A stretch of DNA of 10,850 nt from MADRE2 sp964397015 (GTDB taxonomy: Bacteria; Desulfobacterota; Desulfobacteria; Desulfobacterales; Desulfobacteraceae): NCBI GenBank assembly GCA_964397015.1, contig CAYNHL010000124.1:1-10850 (forward strand), read 5' to 3'. Under the pieces are notes generated by a model. That model was not told where the DNA came from. It worked only from the letters and a program-made list of their open reading frames with translations, and did no database searches. A program made the position numbers and the translations under genes. Positions 1 through 7,700 of this stretch are shown piece by piece (positions within the stretch are counted from its first letter, which is position 1; each line of letters begins with the position of its first letter).

Positions 1-7
1 TATCAAC

Positions 8-14
8 GAGGAGG
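8..14 (+). promoter_or_regulatory. Shine-Dalgarno of the 21-602 gene
   Basis: GAGGAGG lies 6 nt before the ATG at 21. It supports this start and argues that the gene is intact although it begins right at the window edge. Its promoter must lie outside the window or inside an upstream gene. Confidence 0.7.
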
Positions 15-20
15 CGCTCT

Positions 21-602
21 ATGAATAAAGTCAGACCGTCGGCGGAGCAGGTGTCCATGTATCTGAAGCGGTGGGATTCATTGGACAATTATGTACTGCA
101 GGAGAGCAGCCTCAGAAAACTGTTCGCTGAGACATACCCCCGAAATATCGATATGGATGATGTCCTGATCAAGGTCTGTTCGCTGAACGACTTTTACAGC
201 ACCAACATTTTTTCACCGTTTACTGTTGCCCAACACATAGTCGATCTGGACATCGACCAACGCCTCGGCAACCGGGATCTGACTCTCGTAAACGACATTG
301 CTGTGGTTAAGGTTAACGGCCAGAAGACCATCAATTTTTATTCGTTTGCCACCAAATATTGCAGCCACCATTTCCCGGAGGACTATCCGATCTATGACAG
401 CTTTGTGGAAAAGATGCTCATGCACTTCAAGCGGGTGGATAAATTCTATAAGTTCAAGAAGGACGACCTGAAGCACTATCCGACATACCACGCAATTCTG
501 ATGGAGTTCAGCAGGTTCTATGGGCTGGAATGCTTCACCCTCAAAGAGGTCGATAAGTACCTCTGGCAGGCGGGCAAAGAATACTTTCCCAAGCAATACT
601 GA
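21..602 (+). CDS. Uncharacterised 193-residue protein
   Basis: I do not recognise this protein with certainty. It starts at an ATG preceded by a strong Shine-Dalgarno (GAGGAGG, 8-14, 6-nt spacer) and ends at TGA, so it appears complete. It is soluble-looking, with no signal peptide or membrane segment, and rich in Tyr, Phe, Lys and Asp. The most distinctive stretch is residues 105-129: an aromatic-rich helix with Cys114, His116 and His117, followed by the YPIYDSFV motif at 122-129. In overall feel it resembles small all-helical proteins related to the HhH-GPD DNA glycosylase fold, but I cannot identify a helix-hairpin-helix or a catalytic Lys/Asp, so this is only a suggestion. It is convergent with ssrA, on the 3' side of that gene, a common integration site for genomic islands, so it may be accessory DNA. 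No partner gene is visible because the window begins here. Confidence 0.75.
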   Translation: MNKVRPSAEQVSMYLKRWDSLDNYVLQESSLRKLFAETYPRNIDMDDVLIKVCSLNDFYSTNIFSPFTVAQHIVDLDIDQRLGNRDLTLVNDIAVVKVNGQKTINFYSFATKYCSHHFPEDYPIYDSFVEKMLMHFKRVDKFYKFKKDDLKHYPTYHAILMEFSRFYGLECFTLKEVDKYLWQAGKEYFPKQY

Positions 603-900
603 CCGCTGGAAATCCGAATAAATATCACTTCCCGAAACCTGCGAGAGACTTTTGGTTTGTGAAAACGGGTGGTTTGACCCGACCATTTGAGGTCTTAACA
701 CAACCGAAAAATACCGTCATTTGGCTAAATGCTTAATCTGAAAGGATATCTGTAACAGGACGCGTGTCGGACCCTGTCCGAAGAAAACAGAGAATACCGC
801 CCCAAACAGAGAATGAACGTGGGGAGAATGGAGAGAATCTGGTGGCTGGAGAGAGGTTCCGGAAAGATGTCAAAACGGCCGAAACCCTTTGAATACAAGG
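603..900. other. Gene-free spacer between the 21-602 gene and the ssrA terminator
   Basis: I see no gene here. The open frames are short, lack ribosome binding sites and show no familiar residues. Two small structures exist: an inverted repeat TCGGA-ccctg-TCCGA at 767-781, and an 11-nt direct repeat AAACAGAGAAT at 785-795 and 804-814, with a shorter echo GAGAGAAT at 831-838, in a purine-rich stretch running from about 781 to 860. No copy of the ssrA 3' end is found here, so there is no visible attachment-site duplication. Confidence 0.5.
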
Positions 901-949
901 GGAAAAAGAAAACCCGTCTACCCAGAGGATTACTCTGGAGAGACGGGTT
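901..949 (-). terminator. Rho-independent terminator of ssrA
   Basis: On the minus strand, shortly after the tmRNA CCA end, there is a strong hairpin. The outer stem pairs 941-949 with 911-919 (9 bp, AACCCGTCT on the minus strand), and the inner stem pairs 933-938 with 922-927 (CCAGAG/CTCTGG). It is followed on the minus strand by TTTTCTTTTT (912 down to 903). On the plus strand no T-tract follows the hairpin, so it acts for ssrA rather than for the 21-602 gene. Confidence 0.9.
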
Positions 950-962
950 GTCACCATAAAAA

Positions 963-1321
963 TGGTGGAGGCGGCGGGAGTCGAACCCGCGTCCGAACAT
1001 AGTCACACCAGGCTTCTACATACTTATCCTGAACTTTGGAATTGGCTGGTCCAGCCCCTTCAGGACGGGTCCGGGCCAGTATAGCCTGAAAAAATTCAAC
1101 CTGGCAGGATCAGGCATCCTGACAAGGCGGTTCTGCATTGTCGACGCCCTGATCTGAAATCTGCAGAAAGGATCTCAGGAGGACGGCAGCGGCTTAAGCA
1201 GCTACTGCGTAGTTATAATCGTCTGCGATTATGTTTATGCTTTGCATGGATTTACGAGTTCGCAAAAAACTCGGTATGCTACCTTGGCGCTCGATATCTC
1301 CGTCGAAACCGTTTCGCCCCC
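963..1321 (-). ncRNA. ssrA: Transfer-messenger RNA (tmRNA)
   Basis: tmRNA rescues ribosomes stalled on broken mRNAs and tags the unfinished protein for proteolysis, together with SmpB. The ends can be set exactly: the 5' GGGGGCG (1321-1315) pairs over 7 bp, with one G-U, with CGCCTCC before the 3' ACCA end (966-963). CCA is encoded (965-963). The T-arm GCGGGTTCGACTCCCGC (990-974) and the 5' GGTTTCGACGG tRNA-like segment are both standard. The length is 359 nt, normal for one-piece tmRNA. The tag frame runs from resume codon GCA at 1226-1224 to TAA at 1196-1194 and encodes ADDYNYAVAA, ending in the usual AA degron. It lies directly downstream of smpB on the same strand but has its own promoter and terminator. 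A leader of about 20 nt must be removed to give the mature 5' end. Confidence 0.97.
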
Positions 1322-1347
1322 AAATTGTAAAAGATCATTTACATTCA

Positions 1348-1376
1348 ATAATAAGCCTGAACAGGCAAAAAGTCAA
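1348..1376 (-). promoter_or_regulatory. Sigma70-type promoter of ssrA
   Basis: On the minus strand TTGACT (1376-1371) and TATTAT (1353-1348) are separated by exactly 17 nt, a near-consensus vegetative promoter. The predicted start near 1341 is about 20 nt before the mature tmRNA 5' end, and the promoter begins 21 nt after the smpB stop. The spacer holds a small inverted repeat, GCCTG-tt-CAGGC on the minus strand (1365-1354), which may or may not be an operator. Confidence 0.85.
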
Positions 1377-1396
1377 GATTGTTCAAAGAACCAGGA

Positions 1397-1858
1397 TCAG
1401 GAATATTTTTTGCGCTCCCGGTCCAGATCCCGCTTGATATCCTTTTGCTTGATGGTTTCTCTCTTGTCGAAAAGCTTTTTTCCCTTGGCCAGTCCCAGCA
1501 GGATCTTGATATGGCTGCCCTTGAAATATATCTTCAGCGGAACGAGGGTATAGCCACGTTCATTTACCTTTGCGGACAGCTTTCCGATCTCCCGCTTGTG
1601 CAAAAGGAGCTTACGCGTCCTCATGGGCTCGTGGTTGTCATAATGGGCATGTGAATACGGGGAGATATGCAGGTTTTTCAAGATAATTTCCCCGTTCTTG
1701 ATATCTGCGTACGCATCCTTGAAACTGACCCTGCCCTCGCGTATGGATTTGACCTCGGTGCCCTGAAGGACAATACCGGCCTCGAATTCATCGTCTATAA
1801 AATAATCATGCCGTGCTTTCCTGTTAACGGCAACGGGTTTTGTAAATGAATCTGCCAT
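1397..1858 (-). CDS. smpB: SsrA-binding protein SmpB
   Basis: SmpB binds the tRNA-like domain of tmRNA and delivers it with EF-Tu to stalled ribosomes. The 153-residue product matches the family length (about 150-160). Family hallmarks are visible: NRKARHDYFI at 12-21, the GIVLQGTEVKSIREGRVSFKDAY region at 28-50, residues HISPYSHAHYDNHEPMRTRKLLLH around 64-87, and the GKKLFDKRETIKQKD tail at 126-140, which forms the helix entering the mRNA channel. The frame is open further upstream, but the ATG at 1858 gives the standard N-terminus; a GGAG lies 15 nt upstream, rather distant. The start is 1 nt after the ptsI stop, so translational coupling to ptsI is likely. The gene ends 76 nt before the mature ssrA 5' end, so both components of trans-translation are adjacent and co-oriented. 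Confidence 0.96.
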   Translation of the reverse strand: MADSFTKPVAVNRKARHDYFIDDEFEAGIVLQGTEVKSIREGRVSFKDAYADIKNGEIILKNLHISPYSHAHYDNHEPMRTRKLLLHKREIGKLSAKVNERGYTLVPLKIYFKGSHIKILLGLAKGKKLFDKRETIKQKDIKRDLDRERKKYS

Positions 1859-1859
1859 T

Positions 1860-3632
1860 TTATGATATCTCGTCTCCGTTAGAAGGCAGAACATGACTGT
1901 AGTGATGGTGAACATATTCGAACACCTGCCTGGCGCTCTGAAATGCCAATATCTTCTCCATATGATTTTCAGCCTCCTGTGCACTGATTTTACGCACTAC
2001 CTGCTTGATGACTGGAATCGCACCCGGGTTCATGGACAGCTCCCTGAGCCCCATACCCACAAGAAGGGGGATGTTGATGGGATCTCCTGCCATTTCCCCG
2101 CAGATGGCAATATCGATTCCGTTCCGGAAGGCAGCGTCGATTGTCATCTTGAGCATTTTCAACACAGCCGGGTCCATTGGCTGGAACAGATGGGCAACCT
2201 GCCTGTTGCGCCGGTCGATGGCCAGGGTGTACTGAATGAGATCATTGGTACCGATACTGAAAAAATCCACATGGGCTGCCAGGGCATCTGCCATCAGCAC
2301 GGCGGACGGCACCTCGATCATGATACCTAAAGGAACGTTGTTGTCAAATGCTTTTTTTTCCCGGGTCAGCTCTTCTGTTGCACGCGCAATGATTTCTTTG
2401 ACCTCCAGGATCTCTTCAACGCAGGATATCATGGGAATCAGCAGTTTGATATTGCCAATGGCTGCGGCTCTGAGGATTGCCTTGATCTGGGTTATGAACA
2501 CCTCCTGGTTATCGAGGCAGAACCGGACCGCGCGCTGTCCAAGGGCGGGATTTTCTTCTTCCACGTGATGAAGGACAGGATTGACCTTGTCTCCGTTTAT
2601 ATCCAGGGTACGGATCGTGACCGGGTGACCGTTCATCAGTTCCACCAGTTCCCGGTACCTTGCAAGAAGTTCATCTTCAAACGGAAAGCGCTTGAGATCG
2701 AGATACAGGTATTCCGTACGGAACAGTCCGATCCCGCCGGCACGGTTATCCTTGACGGAAACCACCTCTTCCACAAGCTCTATATTGGCCATCAGATCCA
2801 GGGTATGGCCGTCGGTAGTGGTTGCCGGCAGGTGGCTCTCCCGTTCGATACCCGCCCGGTAGCGTTCGAACCGGGCTATGCGCTCCTCATACCTGAAAAG
2901 GGTATCTTCGTCAGGATTGATGATTACCACCCCTGCCGAGCCGTCCACGATCAGGATATCATCGGTTTCGATCCGGGAAGTGGCAGTGCCGAGCCCGAAT
3001 ATGGCCGGAATTTTCAAGGACTTGGCAATAATGCCTGTATGGGAGTCTTTCCCGCCCCTGTCAGTGATGAATCCCTTGATGGTTTCAAGCTGGATCTGGC
3101 TGGCATCGGCAGGGGACAGGTCATGGGCCACGAGGACGACCCGCTTGTTGATTTCGGAAATCTTGACATCCTGTGCCCCTACCAGGTAGGCCATGATCTT
3201 GTCAGAAACCTGGACAATATCGGTTACCCTGGATTTCAGGTAATCGTCATCAACCTGTTCGAACATTGCCTGGACAACCGAGGACACCTTTCTCAACGCC
3301 CATTCGGCATTGATTTTTTCAGAGGTAATGGTATCGATGGTCCTGCCGTAAAGCATCTTGTCCTTGAACAGGGCCAGGTGAGCCTCCAGTATATTTAGAT
3401 TCTCGGAAAATTCTTCATCCAGGGACTCGATGATGGTGCCATGCTCCTGCTTTGCCCTGGCCACGGCAGTTTTAAACCTGTCGATCTCGGCCGGCACACG
3501 GGACGGCTCGATTGTGTACCGCTTGATTACATTGACCCCTCCCCTGTCTACAAGGTAGGCCTTTCCTATGCAGATACCGGGGGCTCCGCTTATCCCTTTG
3601 AGTGTAATCTGGCCGGTATCAGGTATTTTCAT
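1860..3632 (-). CDS. ptsI: PTS enzyme I (phosphoenolpyruvate-protein phosphotransferase)
   Basis: Enzyme I takes phosphate from PEP onto a histidine and passes it to HPr; it is cytoplasmic. From the ATG at 3632 it is 590 residues (E. coli EI is 575). In order: the N-terminal domain (ISGAPGICIGKAYLV near 14-28), the phospho-histidine loop with His198 (GGKDSHTGIIAKSLKIPAIFG region), and the PEP-binding barrel with GLFRTEYLYLD (Arg305), TIRTLDINGDK (Arg341), GIMIEVPSA, SIGTNDLIQYTLAIDR and the catalytic Cys511 in ICGEMAGD. All key residues are present. The usual Thr/Ser two before the phospho-His is Asp196, which is odd. An in-frame TTG at 3659 would add 9 residues but has no ribosome site, whereas ATG 3632 has GGAG with a 9-nt spacer. 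It overlaps ptsH by 14 nt and smpB follows after 1 nt, suggesting one transcript. No sugar-specific enzyme II is in view. Confidence 0.95.
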   Translation of the reverse strand: MKIPDTGQITLKGISGAPGICIGKAYLVDRGGVNVIKRYTIEPSRVPAEIDRFKTAVARAKQEHGTIIESLDEEFSENLNILEAHLALFKDKMLYGRTIDTITSEKINAEWALRKVSSVVQAMFEQVDDDYLKSRVTDIVQVSDKIMAYLVGAQDVKISEINKRVVLVAHDLSPADASQIQLETIKGFITDRGGKDSHTGIIAKSLKIPAIFGLGTATSRIETDDILIVDGSAGVVIINPDEDTLFRYEERIARFERYRAGIERESHLPATTTDGHTLDLMANIELVEEVVSVKDNRAGGIGLFRTEYLYLDLKRFPFEDELLARYRELVELMNGHPVTIRTLDINGDKVNPVLHHVEEENPALGQRAVRFCLDNQEVFITQIKAILRAAAIGNIKLLIPMISCVEEILEVKEIIARATEELTREKKAFDNNVPLGIMIEVPSAVLMADALAAHVDFFSIGTNDLIQYTLAIDRRNRQVAHLFQPMDPAVLKMLKMTIDAAFRNGIDIAICGEMAGDPINIPLLVGMGLRELSMNPGAIPVIKQVVRKISAQEAENHMEKILAFQSARQVFEYVHHHYSHVLPSNGDEIS

Positions 3633-3915
3633 GGCCAGGGTCTCCGAATCCTGATTCAAAAAAAGTGACGATCTGGTCCAGTATTTCCATATCTTCCTGT
3701 GTTTCTATCTCGACAATTACTTTTTTATGCTGCACACAGCCCAGCGACAGAATCTCTATCACATTGGCGGCATCCACCCTTGACGACTCGTATTCAAGCC
3801 ATACAGTTTTTTTTGCATCACCGGCCATCCGGGCTATCCGGGCCGCAGGCCGGGCATGGATCCCCAGCTCGCTGACAACGGTGGTCTTTTTTTTCAACCG
3901 GTTTGAAGGGCTCAC
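3619..3915 (-). CDS. ptsH: PTS phosphocarrier protein HPr
   Basis: HPr accepts phosphate from enzyme I on a histidine and passes it to EIIA domains or regulators. The motif SELGIHARPAARIARMA contains the phospho-acceptor His20, followed by Arg22 and Pro23 as in all HPr. The second signature, ANVIEILSLGC, aligns with the Ser46 region. The residue 31 positions after the active His, Ser in most HPr, is Asn51, so the HPr kinase/phosphorylase target is missing. The product is 98 residues from the GTG at 3915, slightly longer than usual (85-90) at both ends. I chose GTG because AGGA lies 7 nt upstream; a TTG at 3939 would fall within about 2 nt of the predicted transcript start. Its end overlaps ptsI by 14 nt. 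First gene of the ptsH-ptsI-smpB set. Confidence 0.93.
   Translation of the reverse strand: MSPSNRLKKKTTVVSELGIHARPAARIARMAGDAKKTVWLEYESSRVDAANVIEILSLGCVQHKKVIVEIETQEDMEILDQIVTFFESGFGDPGHENT
3642..3645 (-). promoter_or_regulatory. Shine-Dalgarno that decides the ptsI start
   Basis: GGAG on the minus strand ends 9 nt before the ATG at 3632. The longer alternative start (TTG at 3659) is preceded only by a T-run, so the ATG is preferred. Confidence 0.6.
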
Positions 3916-3922
3916 TTTTGTA

Positions 3923-3926
3923 TCCT
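3923..3926 (-). promoter_or_regulatory. Shine-Dalgarno of ptsH
   Basis: AGGA on the minus strand lies 7 nt before the GTG at 3915. It favours that GTG over the upstream TTG (3939) and the downstream TTG (3897), neither of which has a good ribosome site. Confidence 0.55.
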
Positions 3927-3947
3927 GACAACAGTTCAAAAATGCTA

Positions 3948-3976
3948 CTTCTATCCTTTTCAGAAGAAAAAGTCAA
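3948..3976 (-). promoter_or_regulatory. Sigma70-type promoter of ptsH-ptsI-smpB
   Basis: On the minus strand TTGACT (3976-3971), a 17-nt spacer and TAGAAG (3953-3948) form a good vegetative promoter. Transcription would begin near 3941, giving a leader of about 26 nt before the ptsH GTG. Its -35 box is mirrored by the -35 box of the divergent gene. Confidence 0.65.
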
Positions 3977-3993
3977 TCAGCTGCCGGTCTCAA

Positions 3994-4022
3994 TTGACGG
4001 GCAGGACAAACTGTGATAGAAG
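3994..4022 (+). promoter_or_regulatory. Candidate sigma70-type promoter of the LOG-family gene
   Basis: TTGACG (3994-3999), a 17-nt spacer and TAGAAG (4017-4022) are arranged as in the opposite promoter. The predicted start near 4029 would leave a leader of about 80 nt before the ATG at 4109, containing two T-runs (4073-4080 and 4089-4096). The -10 box is imperfect, so this is a prediction. Confidence 0.5.
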
Positions 4023-4108
4023 GTGCGCTTATTATATCATGGAACCTTGAGTGTATTCCACATAGGCGGTTCTTTTTTTTCAACCATCTTTTTTTTGGAT
4101 ACCGGCGC

Positions 4109-4762
4109 ATGAAAGAGCAGTACATTATTGACAGTTTCAAGAGCGGAGAAGCCTGGCGGCTGTTCAAGATAATGGGTGAGTTTGTGGAAGGAATCGACAC
4201 CCTCCATGACATTGGCCCCGCGGTATCGATTTTCGGATCGGCCAGGGTCGATCCCGGAAACGTTTATTACCGGAAAGCATATGACATTGCATCCTTATTT
4301 GTGAAAAAAGGATTCGGCGTAATTACCGGCGGCGGTCCCGGAGTCATGGAAGCAGCCAACAAAGGCGCATCGGATGCCGGCGGTATCTCGGTCGGACTGA
4401 ATATAACCCTGCCTTTTGAACAGGTTCCCAATTCCTATGCCACCACCCAGATGGAGTTCAACTATTTTTTCGTCCGCAAGTTCATGTTCGTGAAGTACGC
4501 TCAGGCCTATATTGCCATCCCGGGCGGATTCGGCACCATGGACGAGCTGTTTGAAGCCCTGACACTGCTCCAGACAAGCCGCATAAAGCCCTTTCCCGTC
4601 ATCCTGGTCGGTACCGAATTCTGGGGGGGTCTCGTGGACTGGATCAAGGACAGGCTGCTGGCTGAAAAAATGATCTCAAAAGACAACCTGGATATTTTCC
4701 ATGTGCTGGATGATCCGGAGCAGATAGTTCAAACCGCCATCACCTGCATGAACAGAGAATAA
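4109..4762 (+). CDS. LOG-family protein (TIGR00730-type Rossmann fold, putative nucleotide 5'-monophosphate phosphoribohydrolase)
   Basis: The LOG family cleaves the N-glycosidic bond of nucleoside 5'-monophosphates; plant and some bacterial members release cytokinin bases, while others act on common nucleotides such as AMP. The 217-residue product shows the family signatures: SIFGSAR at 40-46, the nucleotide-binding stretch GGGPGVMEAANKGA at 74-87, an Arg-Lys pair at 123-124, and PGGFGTMDELFE at 138-149 with the catalytic-type Glu145. No signal or membrane segment is seen. The frame is open back to an ATG at 4013, but the Phe-rich extension looks untranslated; the ATG at 4109 has GGA 9 nt upstream and gives the usual family N-terminus. 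It is divergent from ptsH and convergent with the cyclase gene, 18 nt from that gene's stop. The substrate cannot be told from sequence alone. Confidence 0.9.
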   Translation: MKEQYIIDSFKSGEAWRLFKIMGEFVEGIDTLHDIGPAVSIFGSARVDPGNVYYRKAYDIASLFVKKGFGVITGGGPGVMEAANKGASDAGGISVGLNITLPFEQVPNSYATTQMEFNYFFVRKFMFVKYAQAYIAIPGGFGTMDELFEALTLLQTSRIKPFPVILVGTEFWGGLVDWIKDRLLAEKMISKDNLDIFHVLDDPEQIVQTAITCMNRE

Positions 4763-4780
4763 AGCCACCCTCCCCTTTTT

Positions 4781-7700
4781 TTACCGGATCAGGCGTTTTG
4801 AAAAATAATAGACGCTGTTTTTCGGCAGGGTTTCCACGAGAAGCCTTGACTTGAGGTCCTGTTTGAAATCCGCCATGGAATCGAAACCGGTGCCGCTGTC
4901 ATGTGATTTGCAGAACATCTCTCCCCAGGAATTGTAGAATATGGCGGTATAGTGGATCACTCTCTCCATCTGCCTGGCTGTATAAAAATTTATGGAAACG
5001 AAAAGGTTCTGGATGGTCTGGGGTTTCAGCAGGGTATCCATGGCCTGCTCCCTGGCGAGCACCGGGGTGAAAAAATCATGCATGGCCTGGAAAAGTTTTT
5101 TGATGTCATTGAACGTGACACAGGAAACGTTTGGCATCATGTTGACTACCGTTGTCCTGGTGTAAAGTTTGTTGTTGATCAGCCACGCCCCTATTTCTTC
5201 GAGTTTGGCAGCCTGGATCAAAAATTCCTCTTTTCCCCTGGCAGGCCTGTTATGCAGTTCCCAGTGTCCTTCCTCGGAGTTTGTGCCCTTGACAAAAGTC
5301 ACGTACAGCCCCTGGAAATGACTGTCGCTGCGTGACACCAGAAGCTCTTTGCCCACTTTTCCCTCCTGCCTGGAAAATTCGATGTATATTTTCCGGGTCA
5401 AGATTGTCCTGTCTTCCGGGGATATGGAGGCTGTTTTCTGGGATTGCCGGTCAATCGCCTGGTTGACGGTTTTGTATTTTTTCACCATATACTGCTTTAT
5501 GGTGGAGGACAGCCTTGCAATATTGCGGTATTCCCATGTCTTGAAACTGCCTATTTCAAAAATTTTTGATTTGTCCCACCCCCACTTGTCCATGCACCGC
5601 TTGAGCAGGATTTTCCGCAGGCCGAACACCGTGTTTTCAATATCGGAATCCCTGGATATCCCGAGCTTGAGAAAAAAGCAGGTCAAAATAATATTTTTTG
5701 ACACCTTGTCATCTATCTGCTGAAAATAATCCAGAAGGTTTTCCAGCAAGATGATGTAAGAGTCGTTCTGTGCCAGACGAAGATGCGCTCCTGAATTCAT
5801 CCATTCGTCCTTGTACTTGTTGCACAGCAGCGGTTTTTTCCCGTATTCGAACAGGTATTTCTCAAGCAGTGCCATTTTCAATACTGATTTGAACGGGCTC
5901 TGGAGCCATTTGAACATCTGCCAGATCGATGCCCCGAAATATTCTCTTGAAGAAATAGCATGGATATCCCCTAGATCGATATACCGGGCAACAGGCTTGT
6001 CGAGCATGATCCTGTTCAAAATCATGTCATAATAATGGACACTGATGGAATTGGGCAGCACCGACCATAACGGGATTTTCCCAGCGACGTAGATCATAGT
6101 CCGGTAGAACTCCTCCTTGAGTATCCTGGACTGGGCTGACCCGGAACTTTCGAGGGTCGAGTCTCCGAAATCATTGTGTTTCGCCCTCGGGATATCCACT
6201 ATAAAGAATGTCACCTTGGTCTGAAATTCGGAGAGGGCGAACTGTTCGAGTTTCTGCAGTTTCTGCTGCAAAAGTTTCATGTCACCGGGGCTGAAGCGGT
6301 TTTCAAAAACACAGATCCAGTAATCGATGTCTGAATGAATGGTCTGGGCAAGTGACCCGGTGCTGCCGATGGTGAAAACCCCTTCAATCAGGCTGTCGAG
6401 GTTACGCCTGACAACTACGGCCTGGGTTCCTAAATACCGGGCTGCCCGTTTCTGGGTCTCGATCGACGGCAGAAATCCGCTGATACCGGAAGGGGTGGCG
6501 GGATCTATCGGACCTGATCCGGCAAATTCCAGGTTTTCGTGAATCAGCAGGGGCATAATTTCGAACAGGTCGGCCTGTCGGGGTTTGAAAATATCAAATG
6601 CGGTCAGCAGGCTCAACTTGTTCTGCTTTAAAAATTTGAGTTCGCCGTAATGGATGAATTCCATGAAGATCAGCATGTTTATCTGGTCTGCAAGTCCCTG
6701 GTTCAATTCAGGTATGTCGGCGATTTCGAGCTGGAACTGCCGGGCATTGTAGTCTATATGATCCGACCTGTAAACGTTGTCGGAAGACGGGGGAAACCGG
6801 GAGAACCTGGCCCTGACCCCTGTAAAGTCGGCCTGGTTCAGATTCGAGTTGACAAATGACACCGCGGATATCCTGGCATAGGCAAAAACCGCGTGGGAAA
6901 AATCCGTATTCACGAACGAGTCGTTCGACAGCACACAGGCGGCCAGGCAGACATCCACCATAGAGGCGTGATTGAAATTGCAGTTGTACATCTGTGCTCC
7001 CTGGAAACTGCAGTCATCGAAAACGGCCTCCTGTGCATTGACATCTATGAAAACCGCATTGTCAAAGCATACGGATTCAAACCGGGCACGGCTCATGTCC
7101 ACTTTGTAAAAAAGGGTCTGTTTGAAAAACACCCCGGAAAACAGCGATTCACAAAAAGAGGTGTTTTCGACGATCTTCCGGTTGTAAAACAGGAAGGGGC
7201 CTGTAAATTCCCTGCCGGACAGGTCCTGGCCCGCGAGTCCGTCCGGGTGAAGCACAGGGTCTTTATCGGCAGGTTTTTGGAACATGTTTTTGATTTTTTG
7301 TACCCGGGCAGTGGTAAAGACCCCCTGGCGCTGCTTTTGAATCTTCAGTCTGTGTTTTTTGATCCGCTGGAGATAAATATCGAATTCCGATTCAATGTTG
7401 GTTTTTTCTTTGCTCAGCAGCTCCTTTGTTTTTTCTATAAGATCGATGGCTTCCATTCGAAGCGCGTCGGAGGAATTGGTTTCATAGGTCTTGAAAATGC
7501 TGACGATCCGCTCCGGCCGTTTTTTCAGCAGCCCCAGGATACATGCCATGTTGATATCGAAATGGGCCTGAACATATGGAGTCTTGTGCAGGGCCATATC
7601 CTGGATAAAGAAAAAAGAAATCCTGGACAGCCGGGCAATTTCCTCGAGGATATCCTGCATCAGTTCCGGCCGGCCGGCCTTGACCGCTTCAACCACAGGA

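Noticed and set aside
213..701. Minus-strand open frame opposite the 21-602 gene
   Set aside because: The plus-strand frame has a strong Shine-Dalgarno and a globular-looking composition; the minus-strand frame has neither.
2565..3398. Open frame of 277 codons on the plus strand opposite ptsI
   Set aside because: A shadow of ptsI, which has all catalytic residues on the minus strand; no ribosome site or family features.
4012..4027. Possible CRP site (TGTGA half-site) in the LOG-gene promoter
   Set aside because: Only the left half TGTGA (4012-4016) is present; the right half at the proper distance reads GTGCG, not TCACA.
3885..4085. 15-nt direct repeat TCTTTTTTTTCAACC at 3885-3899 and 4071-4085
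   Set aside because: Mostly a T-run; one copy lies in ptsH coding Lys codons. Low complexity makes chance the likelier cause.
4763..4780. Possible bidirectional terminator between the convergent LOG-family and cyclase genes
   Set aside because: There is a T-run (4776-4782) but no stem precedes it on either strand.
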